From Blastococcus sp. MG754426 (lineage in GTDB: Bacteria; Actinomycetota; Actinomycetes; Mycobacteriales; Geodermatophilaceae), in NCBI RefSeq assembly GCF_021699055.1, contig NZ_SSXC01000009.1, positions 1 through 64,000 on the forward strand: a stretch of 64,000 nucleotides of DNA, given 5' to 3'. Below the pieces are notes generated by a model. It worked only from the letters and a program-made list of their open reading frames with translations, was not told the DNA's origin and ran no database searches. Below, piece after piece: positions 33,445-44,262 of the stretch. A program made the translations under genes and the position numbers. Every line of letters starts with the position of its first letter. Position 1 is the stretch's first letter.

Positions 33445-34365
33445 TCAGCCCAGGACGACGCGCAGGTCCAGCTCGGCCGACGGGGTGTCCGGGTCGTCGT
33501 CGTCCACGACGGCCAGCAGGTGCACCTCGCCGCCCTCGACCCCGCGGAGGGCCAGGCCCTCCACCTTGTGCACGTGGCCGCCCACCTCGGGGACGGGCGC
33601 GACCGCCTGGACCGTGTCGCCGTCCAGCAGCGCGATCGCGGTGGCGACCACCGGACCGTCGTCCACCGCGTTCGGGGTGTCCTCGGCCGCCGCGCTCAGC
33701 AGCACCCTGCCGTCGGGGAGGGCGACCGCGTCGGTGACCGCGAGGCCCACGCCCTCGACCTCGCCGAGCTCGTACTGCCGGGGCCGGTCCACGGCGACCG
33801 CGGCGGGATCGGCGCGGCCGAGGACGGCAGCGACGAGGTCGTGCAGCGGCACGTCGACGCTCGCCGAGCGGACGCCGGCCGCCAGGTTGCCCCGGTTGAA
33901 CCAGCGCACCACGTCGCCGTGGCGGCTGGCGCCCTCCAGGTTCACGTGGTCCATCGGCAGCTCCAGGCGTTCGGCCACGCGCCGGTACACCGGGCCGAGC
34001 TCCGCCGATCGCACCACCGGCCGCCCGTCCTCGAGCCGCACCAGCACCGCCCGCATGCGCCGGACCGTGGAACCCGACCCCAGCAGGAGCACCGCCGGCT
34101 CCCCGTCCACCTCCGCCGGGCAGGCCACCTCCAGGTCGGGCTTCAGGTGCTTGGTACCCGCGGCTTCGCTGAAGGTGCGCAGGCCCTCGACGGGCGGGAG
34201 CACCTCCACGGTGACCACCCTGTCCGGCCGGCGCCAGGCGGCGACCGTCGAGTCGTCCTGCACGACCAGCCAGCCGTCCCCGAGCGTGGCCACACCCGAG
34301 GCCGCGGTCACCGGGGTGCCGTCGGCGAACCGCAACGTCCGGGCCGCGTCCACGAAGACCTGCAC
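33445..34365 (-). CDS. Beta-propeller-like cytosolic protein, unknown function
   Basis: A 306-residue protein with no signal peptide and repeated beta-strand patterns (LGDGWLVVQDDSTVAAWR, EPAVLLLGSGST, LEGASRHGDVVRWFNRGN, VEGLALRGVEGGEVHLLAVV followed by DDDDPDTPS). The closing K-x-E-G and DDDD-P-D-x-P-S elements resemble SdiA-regulated/phytase-like propellers. I cannot assign a reaction. It begins 9 nt after the rdgB stop and may be cotranscribed with rph-rdgB. GTG start at 34365. Confidence 0.75.
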   Translation of the reverse strand: MQVFVDAARTLRFADGTPVTAASGVATLGDGWLVVQDDSTVAAWRRPDRVVTVEVLPPVEGLRTFSEAAGTKHLKPDLEVACPAEVDGEPAVLLLGSGSTVRRMRAVLVRLEDGRPVVRSAELGPVYRRVAERLELPMDHVNLEGASRHGDVVRWFNRGNLAAGVRSASVDVPLHDLVAAVLGRADPAAVAVDRPRQYELGEVEGVGLAVTDAVALPDGRVLLSAAAEDTPNAVDDGPVVATAIALLDGDTVQAVAPVPEVGGHVHKVEGLALRGVEGGEVHLLAVVDDDDPDTPSAELDLRVVLG

Positions 34366-34374
34366 CGGACCGGC

Positions 34375-34986
34375 TCAGCGGGGCGCCAGCACCTCGGCCA
34401 GCACCGGCACCAGCGCCGCGAACGCCTGGCCGCGGTGGCTGCGGGCGTCCTTCTCCGCCGGCTCCAGCTCGGCGGACGTCAGCTCGAGCCCCTCCGGGAC
34501 GAACACCGGGTCGTAGCCGAAGCCGTTGCTCCCCCGCTTCTCGTGGACCACGCGCCCGCGCCACTGCCGCTCCAGCACCCGCTCGGTGCCGTCGGGGGTG
34601 ACCAGCGCCGCTGCGCACACGAACGCCGCGCCCCGCCGCTCGTCGGGCACGTCGGCGAGCTGGCCGAGCAGCAGCGCGGTGTTGGCGTCGTCGTCGCCGT
34701 GCCGGCCCGACCACCGGGCCGAGAGCACCCCGGGCATGCCGTTGAGCGCGTCGACCGCGAGCCCGGAGTCGTCGGCCACCGCGGGCAGACCGGTGTACCG
34801 CACCGCCTCGCGCGCCTTGAGCAGCGCGTTGTCCGCGAAGGTCGCACCGGTCTCCGGGGCCTCGGGGTACTCGTCGACGTCGCGCAGGCCGATGACCTCG
34901 ACGCCGGGGACGGCGGTGGCCAGCAGTCGCTGGAGCTCGGCGAGCTTGCCGGCGTTGCGGGTGGCGAGCAGCAGCCGGGTGCTCAT
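34375..34986 (-). CDS. rdgB: XTP/dITP diphosphohydrolase (non-canonical purine NTPase)
   Basis: The 203-residue HAM1-family enzyme has [18 protein letters not shown] at the N-terminus (substrate motif T-x-N-x-x-K), [20 protein letters not shown] with the catalytic acid, and [12 protein letters not shown]. It removes ITP, dITP and XTP from the nucleotide pool. The ATG at 34986 overlaps the rph stop (ATGA), a pairing conserved across actinobacteria. Confidence 0.96.
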   Translation of the reverse strand: MSTRLLLATRNAGKLAELQRLLATAVPGVEVIGLRDVDEYPEAPETGATFADNALLKAREAVRYTGLPAVADDSGLAVDALNGMPGVLSARWSGRHGDDDANTALLLGQLADVPDERRGAAFVCAAALVTPDGTERVLERQWRGRVVHEKRGSNGFGYDPVFVPEGLELTSAELEPAEKDARSHRGQAFAALVPVLAEVLAPR

Positions 34987-35720
34987 CGGGCGGCCGGTCC
35001 GCGCTGCAGCGCCTCGGCCTGGAGGCGGGTGAGCTCGGCGCAGCCGGCGACCGCCAGGTCGAGCAGCGCGTCGAGGGTCGGCCGGTCGAAGACCGCGCCC
35101 TCCGCGGTGCCCTGCACCTCGACGAAGCCGCCGTCCCCGGTGCAGACCACGTTCATGTCCGTGCCGGCGCGCACGTCCTCCTCGTAGGCGAGGTCCAGCC
35201 GCGGCTCGCCGTCGATGACACCCACGCTGACCGCGGCGACCGACTGGACCAGCGGAGCCTTCTTCGCCAGCTTCCCGCGCTCCCCGAGCCAGGCGACGGC
35301 GTCGGCCAGTGCCACGTAGGCGCCGGTGATGGCGGCGGTCCGGGTGCCGCCGTCGGCCTGGAGGACGTCGCAGTCGATCGCGATGCTGTTCTCCCCGAGC
35401 GCCCCCAGGTCGACCGAGGCGCGCAGCGAGCGCCCGATGAGCCGGCTGATCTCGTGCGTCCGCCCACCGATCCGCCCCTTCACCGACTCGCGGTCGCTGC
35501 GGGTGTGCGTCGCGCGCGGCAGCATCGAGTACTCGGCGGTGACCCAGCCCAGGCCCGAGCCCTTGCGCCACCGCGGCACGCCCTCGGTCACGCTCGCGGC
35601 GCACAGGACGCGGGTGCGGCCGAACTCCACGAGCACCGATCCCTCGGCGTGGTCGAGCCAGTTGCGGGTGATGGTCACCGGACGGAGCTGGTCGGCGCTA
35701 CGGCCGTCGGCGCGGGTCAC
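34983..35720 (-). CDS. rph: Ribonuclease PH
   Basis: The 245-residue phosphorolytic exoribonuclease starts [20 protein letters not shown], exactly like other RNase PH proteins, and contains [50 protein letters not shown] and [13 protein letters not shown]. It trims tRNA 3' ends using phosphate. The GTG at 35720 is preferred to the ATG further upstream because of the standard N-terminus and because the longer frame overlaps the divergent channel gene. Confidence 0.96.
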   Translation of the reverse strand: MTRADGRSADQLRPVTITRNWLDHAEGSVLVEFGRTRVLCAASVTEGVPRWRKGSGLGWVTAEYSMLPRATHTRSDRESVKGRIGGRTHEISRLIGRSLRASVDLGALGENSIAIDCDVLQADGGTRTAAITGAYVALADAVAWLGERGKLAKKAPLVQSVAAVSVGVIDGEPRLDLAYEEDVRAGTDMNVVCTGDGGFVEVQGTAEGAVFDRPTLDALLDLAVAGCAELTRLQAEALQRGPAAR

Positions 35721-35782
35721 GTCCGCCGACAGTAGTGAACGCAACCGACGACCTCCGGACGAGCCGGGCCCTCCGCCCGCGC

Positions 35783-35788
35783 TAGCCT
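35783..35788 (+). promoter_or_regulatory. Putative leaderless promoter -10 (TAGCCT) of the channel gene
   Basis: TAGCCT ends 8 nt before the ATG at 35797; there is no Shine-Dalgarno sequence. Confidence 0.5.
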
Positions 35789-35796
35789 CGCCGGAC

Positions 35797-36624
35797 ATGG
35801 CCGCACCCACCACCGACGATGCGCGCCGGCGACGGTGGGAGAGCACCACCGGCTGGATCCTGACGACCGCCGCGCTGCTGTTCCTCACCGCCTACGCCTG
35901 GCCGATCATCGACCCGGATCTCGCCACGCCGTGGCCGACGGTGCTGGCCTGGGTCACCGCGGCCGCCTGGGCCTGGTTCGCCATCGACTACGTCGCCCGG
36001 CTGTGGTTGTCCGACCACCGCAGCCGGTTCGTGCGGAGCCATCCGTTCGACCTGGCCGTCATCGTCCTGCCGTTGCTGCGCCCGTTGCGGCTCCTCCGGC
36101 TCGTCACCTTGCTCTCGGCGCTCAACCGGCACGCCGGGAGCTCGTTGCGCGGCCGGGTCGCGGTCTACGTCGTCGGGGCCACGGCACTGCTGATGTTCGT
36201 GGCCGCGCTCGCCGTGCTGGATGCCGAATGCGGGCGCCCCGAGGGGAACATCGACACCTTCGGCGACGCACTGTGGTGGTCGTTCGCCACCGTGACCACC
36301 GTCGGGTACGGCGATCGCTTCCCGGTGACCACGCAGGGCCGCGCGGTCGCCGCCGGGCTGATGCTGACGGGCATCGCGCTGCTCGGCGTGATCACCGCGA
36401 CGTTCGCCTCCTGGCTGGTGGAGCGGGTGCAGGAGGTCGGCGAGGAGTCGGAGGCGGTCACCCGGCGCGACCTGCAGGCGCTGTCGGCGGAGGTCGCCCA
36501 GCTGCGCGCGGCCCTGACCCGGGAGTCGGCCGCCCCCGGCACGGCCGCCGAGGCACCGGCACCGGGGGCCCGCGCCGTCCCGCCCGCAGACGCCGGGAGC
36601 CCGGCACGCGACCGGAGCCCGTGA
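35797..36624 (+). CDS. Voltage-gated-type potassium channel
   Basis: The 275-residue membrane protein has a cluster of N-terminal helices (from [16 protein letters not shown]), an S4-like basic segment ([15 protein letters not shown]), the pore with selectivity filter [12 protein letters not shown] (about residues 165-176) and a last helix [17 protein letters not shown]. The cytosolic tail (residues about 210-245) is a coiled coil, [19 protein letters not shown], probably tetramerising. A Kv/MVP-like six-helix channel. Followed 17 nt later by yjbQ. Confidence 0.93.
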   Translation: MAAPTTDDARRRRWESTTGWILTTAALLFLTAYAWPIIDPDLATPWPTVLAWVTAAAWAWFAIDYVARLWLSDHRSRFVRSHPFDLAVIVLPLLRPLRLLRLVTLLSALNRHAGSSLRGRVAVYVVGATALLMFVAALAVLDAECGRPEGNIDTFGDALWWSFATVTTVGYGDRFPVTTQGRAVAAGLMLTGIALLGVITATFASWLVERVQEVGEESEAVTRRDLQALSAEVAQLRAALTRESAAPGTAAEAPAPGARAVPPADAGSPARDRSP

Positions 36625-36641
36625 CGGGCAGGATCGGCGCC

Positions 36642-37046
36642 ATGAGATCGGAGCTGCGTTCCGTCCGCACCGGCGGCGTCCCCGTCGTCGTCGACCTCAC
36701 CGACGACTGCGCCGAGTTCGTGCAGCAGGAGCGCGACGGGCTGCTGCACGTCTTCGTCCCGCACGCGACCGCCGGCCTGGCGATCCTGGAGACCGGCTCG
36801 GGCAGCGACGACGACCTGCTGGCCCAGCTGGACGCGCTGCTGCCCCGCGACGACCGGTGGCGCCACCGGCACGGCAGCCCCGGGCACGGCCGGGACCACG
36901 TGCTGCCGGCGTTCGTCCCGCCGCACGCCAGCGTGCCGGTGCTGGAGGGCCGGCTGATGCTGGGCACCTGGCAGCGCATCTGCCTGGTGGACACCAACAC
37001 CGACAACCACCAGCGGCAGGTGCGCTTCTCCTTCCTGCCCGGCTGA
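36642..37046 (+). CDS. YjbQ family protein (secondary thiamine-phosphate synthase-like)
   Basis: A 134-residue UPF0047/YjbQ protein: FVPHATAGLAILE matches the family HTSAGL-x-I-x-E segment, and GHGRDHVLPAFVPPHASVPV plus RLMLGTWQRICLVDTN match the second half. YjbQ has weak thiamine-phosphate synthase activity in E. coli; its true role is unclear. The ATG at 36642 lies after AGGA. Followed by bcp on the same strand. Confidence 0.9.
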   Translation: MRSELRSVRTGGVPVVVDLTDDCAEFVQQERDGLLHVFVPHATAGLAILETGSGSDDDLLAQLDALLPRDDRWRHRHGSPGHGRDHVLPAFVPPHASVPVLEGRLMLGTWQRICLVDTNTDNHQRQVRFSFLPG

Positions 37047-37091
37047 CGCCCCCTTGCGACCTCGCCCCCGGGACACGGCAGGATGCGCGGC

Positions 37092-37580
37092 ATGAGCGAG
37101 ACCGACGCCGCCCCCGTCCGCCTGGCCCCCGGCGACCCGGCGCCGGACTTCACGCTGCCCGATGCCGACGGCACCCCGGTGTCGCTGTCGTCCTACCGGG
37201 GCCGGCGCGTCATCGTCTACTGCTACCCGGCGGCGATGACACCTGGCTGCACCACCCAGGCCGTCGACTTCACCGCCGCGGCCGGCGACCTCGCCGAGGC
37301 GGGGCTGGAGATCATCGGCATCTCCCCCGACCCGGTCGAGAAGCTCGCCCGCTTCCGCGAGAAGGAGGACCTGCGCATCACGCTGGTCTCCGACCCGGAC
37401 AAGCAGGTGATGCGGTCCTACGGCGCGTACGGCACGAAGAAGCTGTACGGCAAGGAGGTCGTCGGCGTGATCCGGTCGACGTTCGTCATCGACGCCGAGG
37501 GCCGGGTGGAGCGCGCCTCCTACAACGTCAAGGCGACCGGGCACGTGGCCAAGCTGCGGCGCGACCTCGGGTTGGAGTGA
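37092..37580 (+). CDS. bcp: Peroxiredoxin, Bcp/PrxQ type
   Basis: A 162-residue thioredoxin-fold thiol peroxidase. The peroxidatic Cys is in AMTPGCTTQAVDF (about residue 47); the PrxQ resolving Cys five residues later (C-x4-C) is absent, so this is a 1-Cys form that must be reduced by an outside thiol. It detoxifies hydrogen and organic peroxides. ATG at 37092 follows AGGA at 9 nt. Confidence 0.94.
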   Translation: MSETDAAPVRLAPGDPAPDFTLPDADGTPVSLSSYRGRRVIVYCYPAAMTPGCTTQAVDFTAAAGDLAEAGLEIIGISPDPVEKLARFREKEDLRITLVSDPDKQVMRSYGAYGTKKLYGKEVVGVIRSTFVIDAEGRVERASYNVKATGHVAKLRRDLGLE

Positions 37581-37584
37581 TCCC

Positions 37585-38067
37585 TCAGGCGCGCCACGTG
37601 CCCGGCCGGGGCTGGCACTCCGGCGGGCAGGGGTACTCCGGGTCCCACGGGAAGCCGCCGTCCCGGTGGGCCCGGGTGAGCTGGTAGGCGGGCACGGAGA
37701 ACTCGTCGGGGCGCTGGTAGAAGCGGTTGGCGCTGAACAGGATGTCGCCCGGGTTGGGCAGCTCCTCGACCACCAGCGGCTCGGCCTCGCCGTGGGCGAT
37801 CACCTCCCCGGGCACCAGGTCCCGCCCGGCGAGCACCAGGCCGGCCACGTGCTGGAGCACGCCGCAGGCCGCCTCGCGCCCGACACCGACCACGACCAGC
37901 TCCGGGTGCCCGACGCCGAACAGCCCCACGGTGTAGCCGAACGGCGGTTCGCCGGCCTCCTCGCCGCGCATCACGTACTGCACGGCGACCCGGTGGGCGC
38001 GGATGGTCTGCGCCAGCCGGCTGTCCTCCTGGTCGAGCCAGGCGATCGTCCGGGGATCGGTCGTCAT
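37585..38067 (-). CDS. DUF4262 domain protein
   Basis: A 160-residue protein with the DUF4262 layout: [40 protein letters not shown] and a C-terminal region with [20 protein letters not shown], including two Cys residues four apart (CPPEC). Function of the family is unknown. ATG at 38067; it ends 4 nt from bcp in convergent orientation. Confidence 0.85.
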   Translation of the reverse strand: MTTDPRTIAWLDQEDSRLAQTIRAHRVAVQYVMRGEEAGEPPFGYTVGLFGVGHPELVVVGVGREAACGVLQHVAGLVLAGRDLVPGEVIAHGEAEPLVVEELPNPGDILFSANRFYQRPDEFSVPAYQLTRAHRDGGFPWDPEYPCPPECQPRPGTWRA

Positions 38068-38205
38068 GCCGCACAGCTTGCGACCGACCACCGACACCCG
38101 GTGCGCCCGCGCGTCGGCCTGTGGACGATCGGGCCGCCTGGGGACGCCGATGAGTTCTCCCGGCCCGGGCGGTCGAACCGTCGTCGACCGTCCCGGAGGC
38201 GCACC

Positions 38206-38850
38206 GTGCACCAGCTGCTGAAGGTCCAGAACCTCACCGTCTCGAGCGACGGCTTCGCCGCCGGCGAGGGCCAGAGCCTGGAGCGGCCGTTCGGCCACGC
38301 CGACCCGCTGGAGCTGATGGGCTGGGCCGTCGCGACCGCCAGCTTCCCGAACCGCAGCGAGCCCGGCGGCAGCCGCGGGCTCGACGACTACTTCACCCGC
38401 GACTTCGCGCACGGCATCGGCGCCGAGATCATGGGCCGCAACAAGTTCGGCCCCCAGCGCGGCCCGTGGCAGGACCACGAGTGGCAGGGCTGGTGGGGCG
38501 CCGAGCCGCCGTTCCACACCCCCGTCCTCGTCATGACCCACCACCCGCGCCCGTCGTTCACCCTCTCGGACACGACGTTCTCCTTCGTGGGGGGCGACCC
38601 GGCCGACGTGCTGGAGCAGGCCCGGGCGGCGGCCGGCGGCCGGCACGTACGGCTCGGCGGCGGGGCCGCCACCGTCCGGGAGTTCCTCGACGCCGGCCTC
38701 GTGGACACCCTGCACGTCGCGATGGCACCCGTGGAGCTGGGCTCGGGGGCGCGGCTGTGGACCTCGCCCGACGAGATGTCGGACCGCTTCCACCACGATG
38801 AGGTGCCCAGCCCGAGCGGGGTCGTCCACCACCTCTACTGGCGCCGCTGA
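38206..38850 (+). CDS. Dihydrofolate reductase/RibD C-terminal domain protein
   Basis: The 214-residue protein has the DHFR-fold pattern: [20 protein letters not shown] at the N-terminus, [16 protein letters not shown] (the M-G-R segment), [30 protein letters not shown] and [19 protein letters not shown]. It is probably an NADPH-dependent reductase of unknown substrate. GTG at 38206 has GGAGG 6 nt upstream. Convergent with the TetR gene, 4 nt away. Confidence 0.88.
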   Translation: MHQLLKVQNLTVSSDGFAAGEGQSLERPFGHADPLELMGWAVATASFPNRSEPGGSRGLDDYFTRDFAHGIGAEIMGRNKFGPQRGPWQDHEWQGWWGAEPPFHTPVLVMTHHPRPSFTLSDTTFSFVGGDPADVLEQARAAAGGRHVRLGGGAATVREFLDAGLVDTLHVAMAPVELGSGARLWTSPDEMSDRFHHDEVPSPSGVVHHLYWRR

Positions 38851-38854
38851 GCGG

Positions 38855-39445
38855 TCACGTCCCGTCGATGCCGAAGACGCTGCGGACGAGGGCGTCGATG
38901 ACCGTCGTCGCCGCCTCGAGGTCCGGCGCCCGCGCGGCCAGCACCTCGGAGTAGAGGAAGGACTCCCCCAGCCGGACGACCGCCAGGGCGAGCAGCGGCA
39001 CCGGGATCTTCGGCACCAGGCCGTGCTCGTCGACGTCGCGCTGGAACAGCTCGGCGTAGGCCTCGACGACCCGGGGCTGGACCCTGCCCTGGGGGTCGGT
39101 GAGCACCCGGATCGCGGTCGCCGGTTCCTCGGCGAGCAGCCGGCGGACGGGGCCGGCGGCGCTGAGGGCGTAGCGGAAGTCCTCGCTCACGGCCAGCGAG
39201 CGCAGCCGGTCGGCCGGGCCGCCCTCCGCCCACCGGGCGTCGTGCTCGCGCTCGATGGCGGCCAGCGTGCGCCGGCCGAGGAAGGCCAGCGCGTCGCCGA
39301 GGATCGCGTCGCGGTTGCCGGCCCGGCGGAAGAGCGTCGCCCGCGAGATGCCCAGCTCGGTCGCCAGGGTGCCGGTGTCCAGCCGGCGGCCGGCCATCAG
39401 GGTCCGCGCCGCGTGGCGCACGATCTCCTCGGGGGCGCCGGTCAC
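38855..39445 (-). CDS. TetR-family regulator (QsdR-like)
   Basis: The 196-residue regulator has an [23 protein letters not shown] (residues about 23-42), followed by [14 protein letters not shown], and a helical C-terminal domain. The short form with this helix order resembles QsdR-type TetR proteins. The start is GTG at 39445. Targets unknown. Confidence 0.88.
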   Translation of the reverse strand: MTGAPEEIVRHAARTLMAGRRLDTGTLATELGISRATLFRRAGNRDAILGDALAFLGRRTLAAIEREHDARWAEGGPADRLRSLAVSEDFRYALSAAGPVRRLLAEEPATAIRVLTDPQGRVQPRVVEAYAELFQRDVDEHGLVPKIPVPLLALAVVRLGESFLYSEVLAARAPDLEAATTVIDALVRSVFGIDGT

Positions 39446-39542
39446 GGGTGGCAGCGTAGGGCAGCAGGGACGGGCCCCGACGTCGCCGGAACCCGCCCCG
39501 TACCAGCACCTACCGGGAGATCACACCGGCACGGAGTGCCCG

Positions 39543-40487
39543 TCAGCCACCCTCGGCCGCGCGGCGGGCCCGCGCCCGCCGCTTCCCCTCGTGCATGGCC
39601 TGCACCCGGGCGACCGGGATCGTGTGGCCCTCGGCGACGAGGTCGGCCGGGAGCGACTGGGGCTCCGGCAGCAGAGCGGCCCAGTCGGGCAGCGCGGAGG
39701 ACGTCGTGACGGTGGCATCGCCCGGCCGAACCGTGTCGAGGTCGGCCCAGTCCACGGGAGCCGACACCGGCAGCCCCGGCCGCACCCGCGGGCTGTAGGC
39801 GGCGACGACGGTGCCGGTGCCCGACCGGGTGGAGTCCACGAACACCCGGCCCTCCCGCTCCTCCTTCAGGAACGCCGTCGTCGCGATCGCGGGGTCCAGC
39901 TGCGCCGTCCGCTGCGCCAGCGCCCGCGTCGCCGCCGCGACGTCCTCGACCGGTGCGCCGCGCACGGGGACGACGACGTGCAACCCCGAGGAACCGCTGG
40001 TCTTCACCGCGCCGGCGAGCCCGGCACCGGCCAGCGCCCGGCGGGCGAGCCGCGCGACGTCGACGACCGCGGAGAAGTCGGCCCCGTCGGGCGGGTCGAG
40101 GTCGAGCACCAGTCCGGTGGGCTCGCGCGCCCCGGCCGGGAGGAACGGGACGTGGAACTCGACCGCGCGCTGGTTGGCCAGCCACAGCAGGGTGCGCCGG
40201 TCGTCGCAGAGCACCTGGTGCACCTCGCGGCGCGCCGACTCGGCCCACACGGGCACGGTCCGCACCCAGGCGGGGGCGCCCCTGCTCACGTTGCGCTGCA
40301 TGAACGGCGCCTGGCCCGGCCGCACCCGCACCACCGACAGCGGCCGGCCGGCCAGCAGCGGCACCATCCGGTCGGCGACGGCGTCGAGGTGGTCGACGAG
40401 GGCCCGCTTGGTGACCTCGAGCCCGTCACCGAGCGGCGAGTCGAGGCTGCTCAGCGGCACGCCGTCCCGCTCGTCCACGGGGGTCAC
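39543..40487 (-). CDS. LigD-type polymerase/primase (PolDom) protein, stand-alone
   Basis: A 314-residue archaeo-eukaryotic primase-like polymerase of the NHEJ LigD group. The metal-binding acidic pair is in LVLDLDPPDG, followed by TSGSSGLHVVVPV (the S-G-x-x-G-x-H-x-x-x-P motif) and the third acid in VFVDSTRSGTGTVVAAYSPR. It can add ribonucleotides or fill gaps at DNA ends. No Ku and no ligase or nuclease domain is attached or nearby, so it is either a partner of a remote ligase or a separate repair polymerase. GTG at 40487 follows GGGGGA. Confidence 0.9.
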   Translation of the reverse strand: MTPVDERDGVPLSSLDSPLGDGLEVTKRALVDHLDAVADRMVPLLAGRPLSVVRVRPGQAPFMQRNVSRGAPAWVRTVPVWAESARREVHQVLCDDRRTLLWLANQRAVEFHVPFLPAGAREPTGLVLDLDPPDGADFSAVVDVARLARRALAGAGLAGAVKTSGSSGLHVVVPVRGAPVEDVAAATRALAQRTAQLDPAIATTAFLKEEREGRVFVDSTRSGTGTVVAAYSPRVRPGLPVSAPVDWADLDTVRPGDATVTTSSALPDWAALLPEPQSLPADLVAEGHTIPVARVQAMHEGKRRARARRAAEGG

Positions 40488-40519
40488 CGTTCCCCCATCG
40501 CGGCCATCCGGCAAGCGGC

Positions 40520-41263
40520 TCAGATCTCGTACACGGCTCCGGGGCTGACCAGCTCGGTCTCGCTGAACACCGAGCTGGCGGCGAACAGCTGGCCGATGTG
40601 GTCCACCCAGGCGGGGATGTGGGTGAGCAGCAGCCGCCCGACCCCTGCCTCGGTGGCGTGCTGCGCGGCCTGCCGCCCGGTGAGGTGCAGGCCCGGGGGC
40701 TGGTCGGGCACGGCGTCCGGGTGGGCCGCCTCGGCCAGCAGCACGTCGGCGCCGCGGGCCAGCTCGACCACCCGGTCGCAGGGGCCGGTGTCACCGGTGT
40801 AGACGAGCGACCGGCCGCCCGCGGTGAGCCGGATGGCGTAGGTCTCCACCGGGTGCGCCGTGCGGGCCAGCTCGACGTCGAAGGGGCCGAGGCGGAAGCC
40901 GCCGGGGCCCACGGGGACGAAGTCGAAGACGTCGGTGAGACCGTCGCCGTCCAGGTCGTAGGCCAGCGCGAGCCGCCGTTCGGCCCCGACCGGCGCGTAC
41001 AGCGGCACGAGCGGGCCGCGGGCACGACCGGAGTACCGGTGCCAGACGACGAACGGGGCGACGTCGAGGCAGTGGTCGGCGTGCAGGTGCGAGAGGAACA
41101 CCGCGTCCACCGACGCCGGGTCCGCGAACCGCTGCAGCGCGCCGAAGGAGCCGTTGCCCAGGTCGACGACGAGCCGGAAACCGTCGTGCTCCACGAGGTA
41201 GCAGGACGCGGGCGAGTCGGGGCCCGGGCCGCTGCCGCAGCACCCCACGACGGTCAGCTTCAC
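40520..41263 (-). CDS. Metallo-beta-lactamase-fold protein, cAMP phosphodiesterase-like
   Basis: A 247-residue MBL-fold hydrolase: [20 protein letters not shown], the metal motif [13 protein letters not shown] (H-x-H-x-D-H), [12 protein letters not shown] and LLLTHIPAW supply the binuclear metal site. By position, between murI and rph, it is the orthologue of M. tuberculosis Rv1339, reported as an atypical class II cAMP phosphodiesterase. The GTG at 41263 overlaps the murI stop (GTGA). Confidence 0.9.
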   Translation of the reverse strand: MKLTVVGCCGSGPGPDSPASCYLVEHDGFRLVVDLGNGSFGALQRFADPASVDAVFLSHLHADHCLDVAPFVVWHRYSGRARGPLVPLYAPVGAERRLALAYDLDGDGLTDVFDFVPVGPGGFRLGPFDVELARTAHPVETYAIRLTAGGRSLVYTGDTGPCDRVVELARGADVLLAEAAHPDAVPDQPPGLHLTGRQAAQHATEAGVGRLLLTHIPAWVDHIGQLFAASSVFSETELVSPGAVYEI

Positions 41264-42084
41264 GCGGCGCCCGCCCGTCCGGCGGCGAGCACGGCGCCGA
41301 CCTCCGGCCCGAGGAAGCGACGGCCGAGGCGGGCGAACGGCTCGGGGTCGCCGGTGGCGAGGAAGGCGTGCCGCGGCGGCGCGGCGCCGGGGTCGCGGAG
41401 CAGGTCGGCGCGGGTGAGCACCCGGTAGACGTCCTTGGCGGTCTCCTCGGCGCTGGAGACCAGCGTGACGCCGTCGCCGAGCACCACCGACAGCACCCCG
41501 GTCAGCAGCGGGTAGTGCGTGCACCCGAGGACGACGGTGTCGACGCCGGCCGCCATCAGGGGGTCGAGGTAGGACTGCGCCAGGCCCAGCAGCTGCCGGC
41601 CGCTGGTGATCCCGCGCTCGACGAAGTCGACGAAGCTGGGGCAGGCCGCGGAGGTCACCGTGACCTGTGGGGCCGCGGCGAACGCGTCGTCGTACGCGCC
41701 GCTGGTGACGGTGGCCTGGGTGCCGATGACGCCGATCCGGCCGTTGCGGGTGGCGGCGATCGCCCGGCGGACCGCGGGCAGCACCACCTCGACCACCGGC
41801 ACGTCGTAGCGCTCCCGCGCGTCGCGCAGCGAGGCGGCGCTCGCGGAGTTGCAGGCGACGACGAGCATCTTCACGCCGCTGGCGACCAGCTCGTCCATCA
41901 CCGCCAGGGAGTGCCGGCGGACCTCGGCGATCGGCAGCGGGCCGTACGGGCCGTTCGCGGTGTCGCCGATGTAGCGGACCGCCTCGCCGGGCAGCTGGTC
42001 CAGCACGGCGCGGGCGACGGTGAGCCCACCGACACCCGAGTCGAAGATGCCGATCGGTGCGTCGGCTCCTGGCTGCGTCCCCAT
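41260..42084 (-). CDS. murI: Glutamate racemase
   Basis: The 274-residue enzyme makes D-glutamate for peptidoglycan. [17 protein letters not shown] holds the conserved Asp-Ser, [12 protein letters not shown] the first catalytic Cys and [11 protein letters not shown] the second Cys with His. The ATG at 42084 gives a standard N-terminus; the frame runs to GTG 42111. A TAGCCT hexamer 10 nt upstream suggests a nearly leaderless mRNA. It overlaps the MBL gene. Confidence 0.95.
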   Translation of the reverse strand: MGTQPGADAPIGIFDSGVGGLTVARAVLDQLPGEAVRYIGDTANGPYGPLPIAEVRRHSLAVMDELVASGVKMLVVACNSASAASLRDARERYDVPVVEVVLPAVRRAIAATRNGRIGVIGTQATVTSGAYDDAFAAAPQVTVTSAACPSFVDFVERGITSGRQLLGLAQSYLDPLMAAGVDTVVLGCTHYPLLTGVLSVVLGDGVTLVSSAEETAKDVYRVLTRADLLRDPGAAPPRHAFLATGDPEPFARLGRRFLGPEVGAVLAAGRAGAA

Positions 42085-42094
42085 GTCGCCGGAC

Positions 42095-42100
42095 AGGCTA
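42095..42100 (-). promoter_or_regulatory. Putative -10 (TAGCCT) of murI
   Basis: TAGCCT on the minus strand ends 10 nt before the murI ATG, so the leader would be only a few nucleotides. An internal promoter here would uncouple murI from cysM. Confidence 0.4.
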
Positions 42101-42120
42101 GCTCCCGCCACCGACGGTCG

Positions 42121-42143
42121 CGCCGCCCCGTGGCGGGGCGGCG
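42121..42143 (-). terminator. Hairpin between cysM and murI
   Basis: A perfect 10-bp stem (CGCCGCCCCG with CGGGGCGGCG) with a TGG loop, 110 nt downstream of the cysM stop and 37 nt before murI. It may end the mec-cysO-cysM transcript. Confidence 0.5.
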
Positions 42144-42252
42144 TGCAGCAGCCCCTGCCGCCGCCGGCGCCGGGCTGCCAGACTCCTACCGGCCCTCACC
42201 GCCTTCCAGCGGCCCGGTCATCCGGCCCTGAGGCACCCGGCGTGCCGGTGGC

Positions 42253-43531
<1,279 letters not shown>

Positions 43532-43609
43532 GGCGTGCTTCTCCTCGGTACGTGGGGGATGTCGCGGTGCTGCTCTGCAGCCGTGGTGCGTCTGTGCGGG
43601 CAACGCCCG

Positions 43610-43646
43610 GTGACCGCCGCCGATTCCGGGCGGCGGCGGCAGTCAC
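43610..43646 (-). terminator. Hairpin between mec and cysO
   Basis: GTGACCGCCGCCG (43610-43622) pairs with CGGCGGCGGCAGTCAC (43631-43646), leaving two unpaired bases. It starts 5 nt past the mec stop and would attenuate or end the mec message before cysO. Confidence 0.55.
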
Positions 43647-43650
43647 ACGT

Positions 43651-44136
43651 TCAGTCGTAGACGACGGTCGTCGGCGAGTGCCCGAACAGGTAGGACTCGA
43701 CGATCTCGACCTCCTCCTCCGACACCTCCCCGTCGACGATGCGGTAGCTGCGGAACTCGACGTCGTCGCCGGCCAGCCCGGTCTCGGGGCCGTGGTGCCG
43801 GGTGGACACCAGCACGTAGTGGGTGCGGGGGTCGGCCGCCGGCCCCGACGCGTAGCCGATGTCGGTGCGCGAGGGGTAGGCCTCGGTGGCGGTGTGCGAG
43901 TGGTAGACGACGACCGGCCACTCGTCGCGGTCGTCCATCTCGCGGTACAGCGCCAGCAGGTCGGCGCTGTCGAACTCGTAGAACGTCGGCGACCGCGCCG
44001 CGTTCAGCATCGGCACGAAGCGCTCGGGACGCTCGGTCCCCTCCGGTCCGGCGACGACGCCGCAGGCCTCGTCCGGGTGGTCCTTCCGGGCGTGGGCCAC
44101 GATGGCGTCGTAGGTCGCGCGGTCGATGCGCAGCAC
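43651..44136 (-). CDS. mec: JAMM-family metalloprotease that releases cysteine from CysO-Cys
   Basis: A 161-residue zinc peptidase with the full JAMM motif: Glu in HPDEACGVVAGP (about residue 23) and HSHTATEAYPSRTD (H-x-H-x7-S-x2-D, about 80-93). In M. tuberculosis the orthologue cuts the CysO-Gly-Gly-Cys adduct to free cysteine. Its synteny with cysO and cysM supports the same role. GTG start at 44136 has TAGACT 6 nt upstream and no ribosome site, fitting a leaderless mRNA. Confidence 0.94.
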   Translation of the reverse strand: MLRIDRATYDAIVAHARKDHPDEACGVVAGPEGTERPERFVPMLNAARSPTFYEFDSADLLALYREMDDRDEWPVVVYHSHTATEAYPSRTDIGYASGPAADPRTHYVLVSTRHHGPETGLAGDDVEFRSYRIVDGEVSEEEVEIVESYLFGHSPTTVVYD

Positions 44137-44142
44137 GACGCC

Positions 44143-44148
44143 AGTCTA
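44143..44148 (-). promoter_or_regulatory. Putative leaderless promoter -10 (TAGACT) of mec
   Basis: TAGACT on the minus strand ends 6 nt before the mec GTG start. Confidence 0.45.
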
Positions 44149-44249
44149 GGCGTGCCCGCGGGGCCGCTCCCCGGTCGCCCCCGGAACGGCACGGCCGGGT
44201 GACCGGCAGGTGGCCGCCGGGCGGCCGCGGGGAGACGAGCCGGGACCGA

Positions 44250-44255
44250 TACGGT
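44250..44255 (+). promoter_or_regulatory. Putative leaderless promoter -10 (TACGGT)
   Basis: TACGGT ends 7 nt before the GTG at 44263; no ribosome site is present. Confidence 0.45.
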
Positions 44256-44262
44256 CGGCGTC

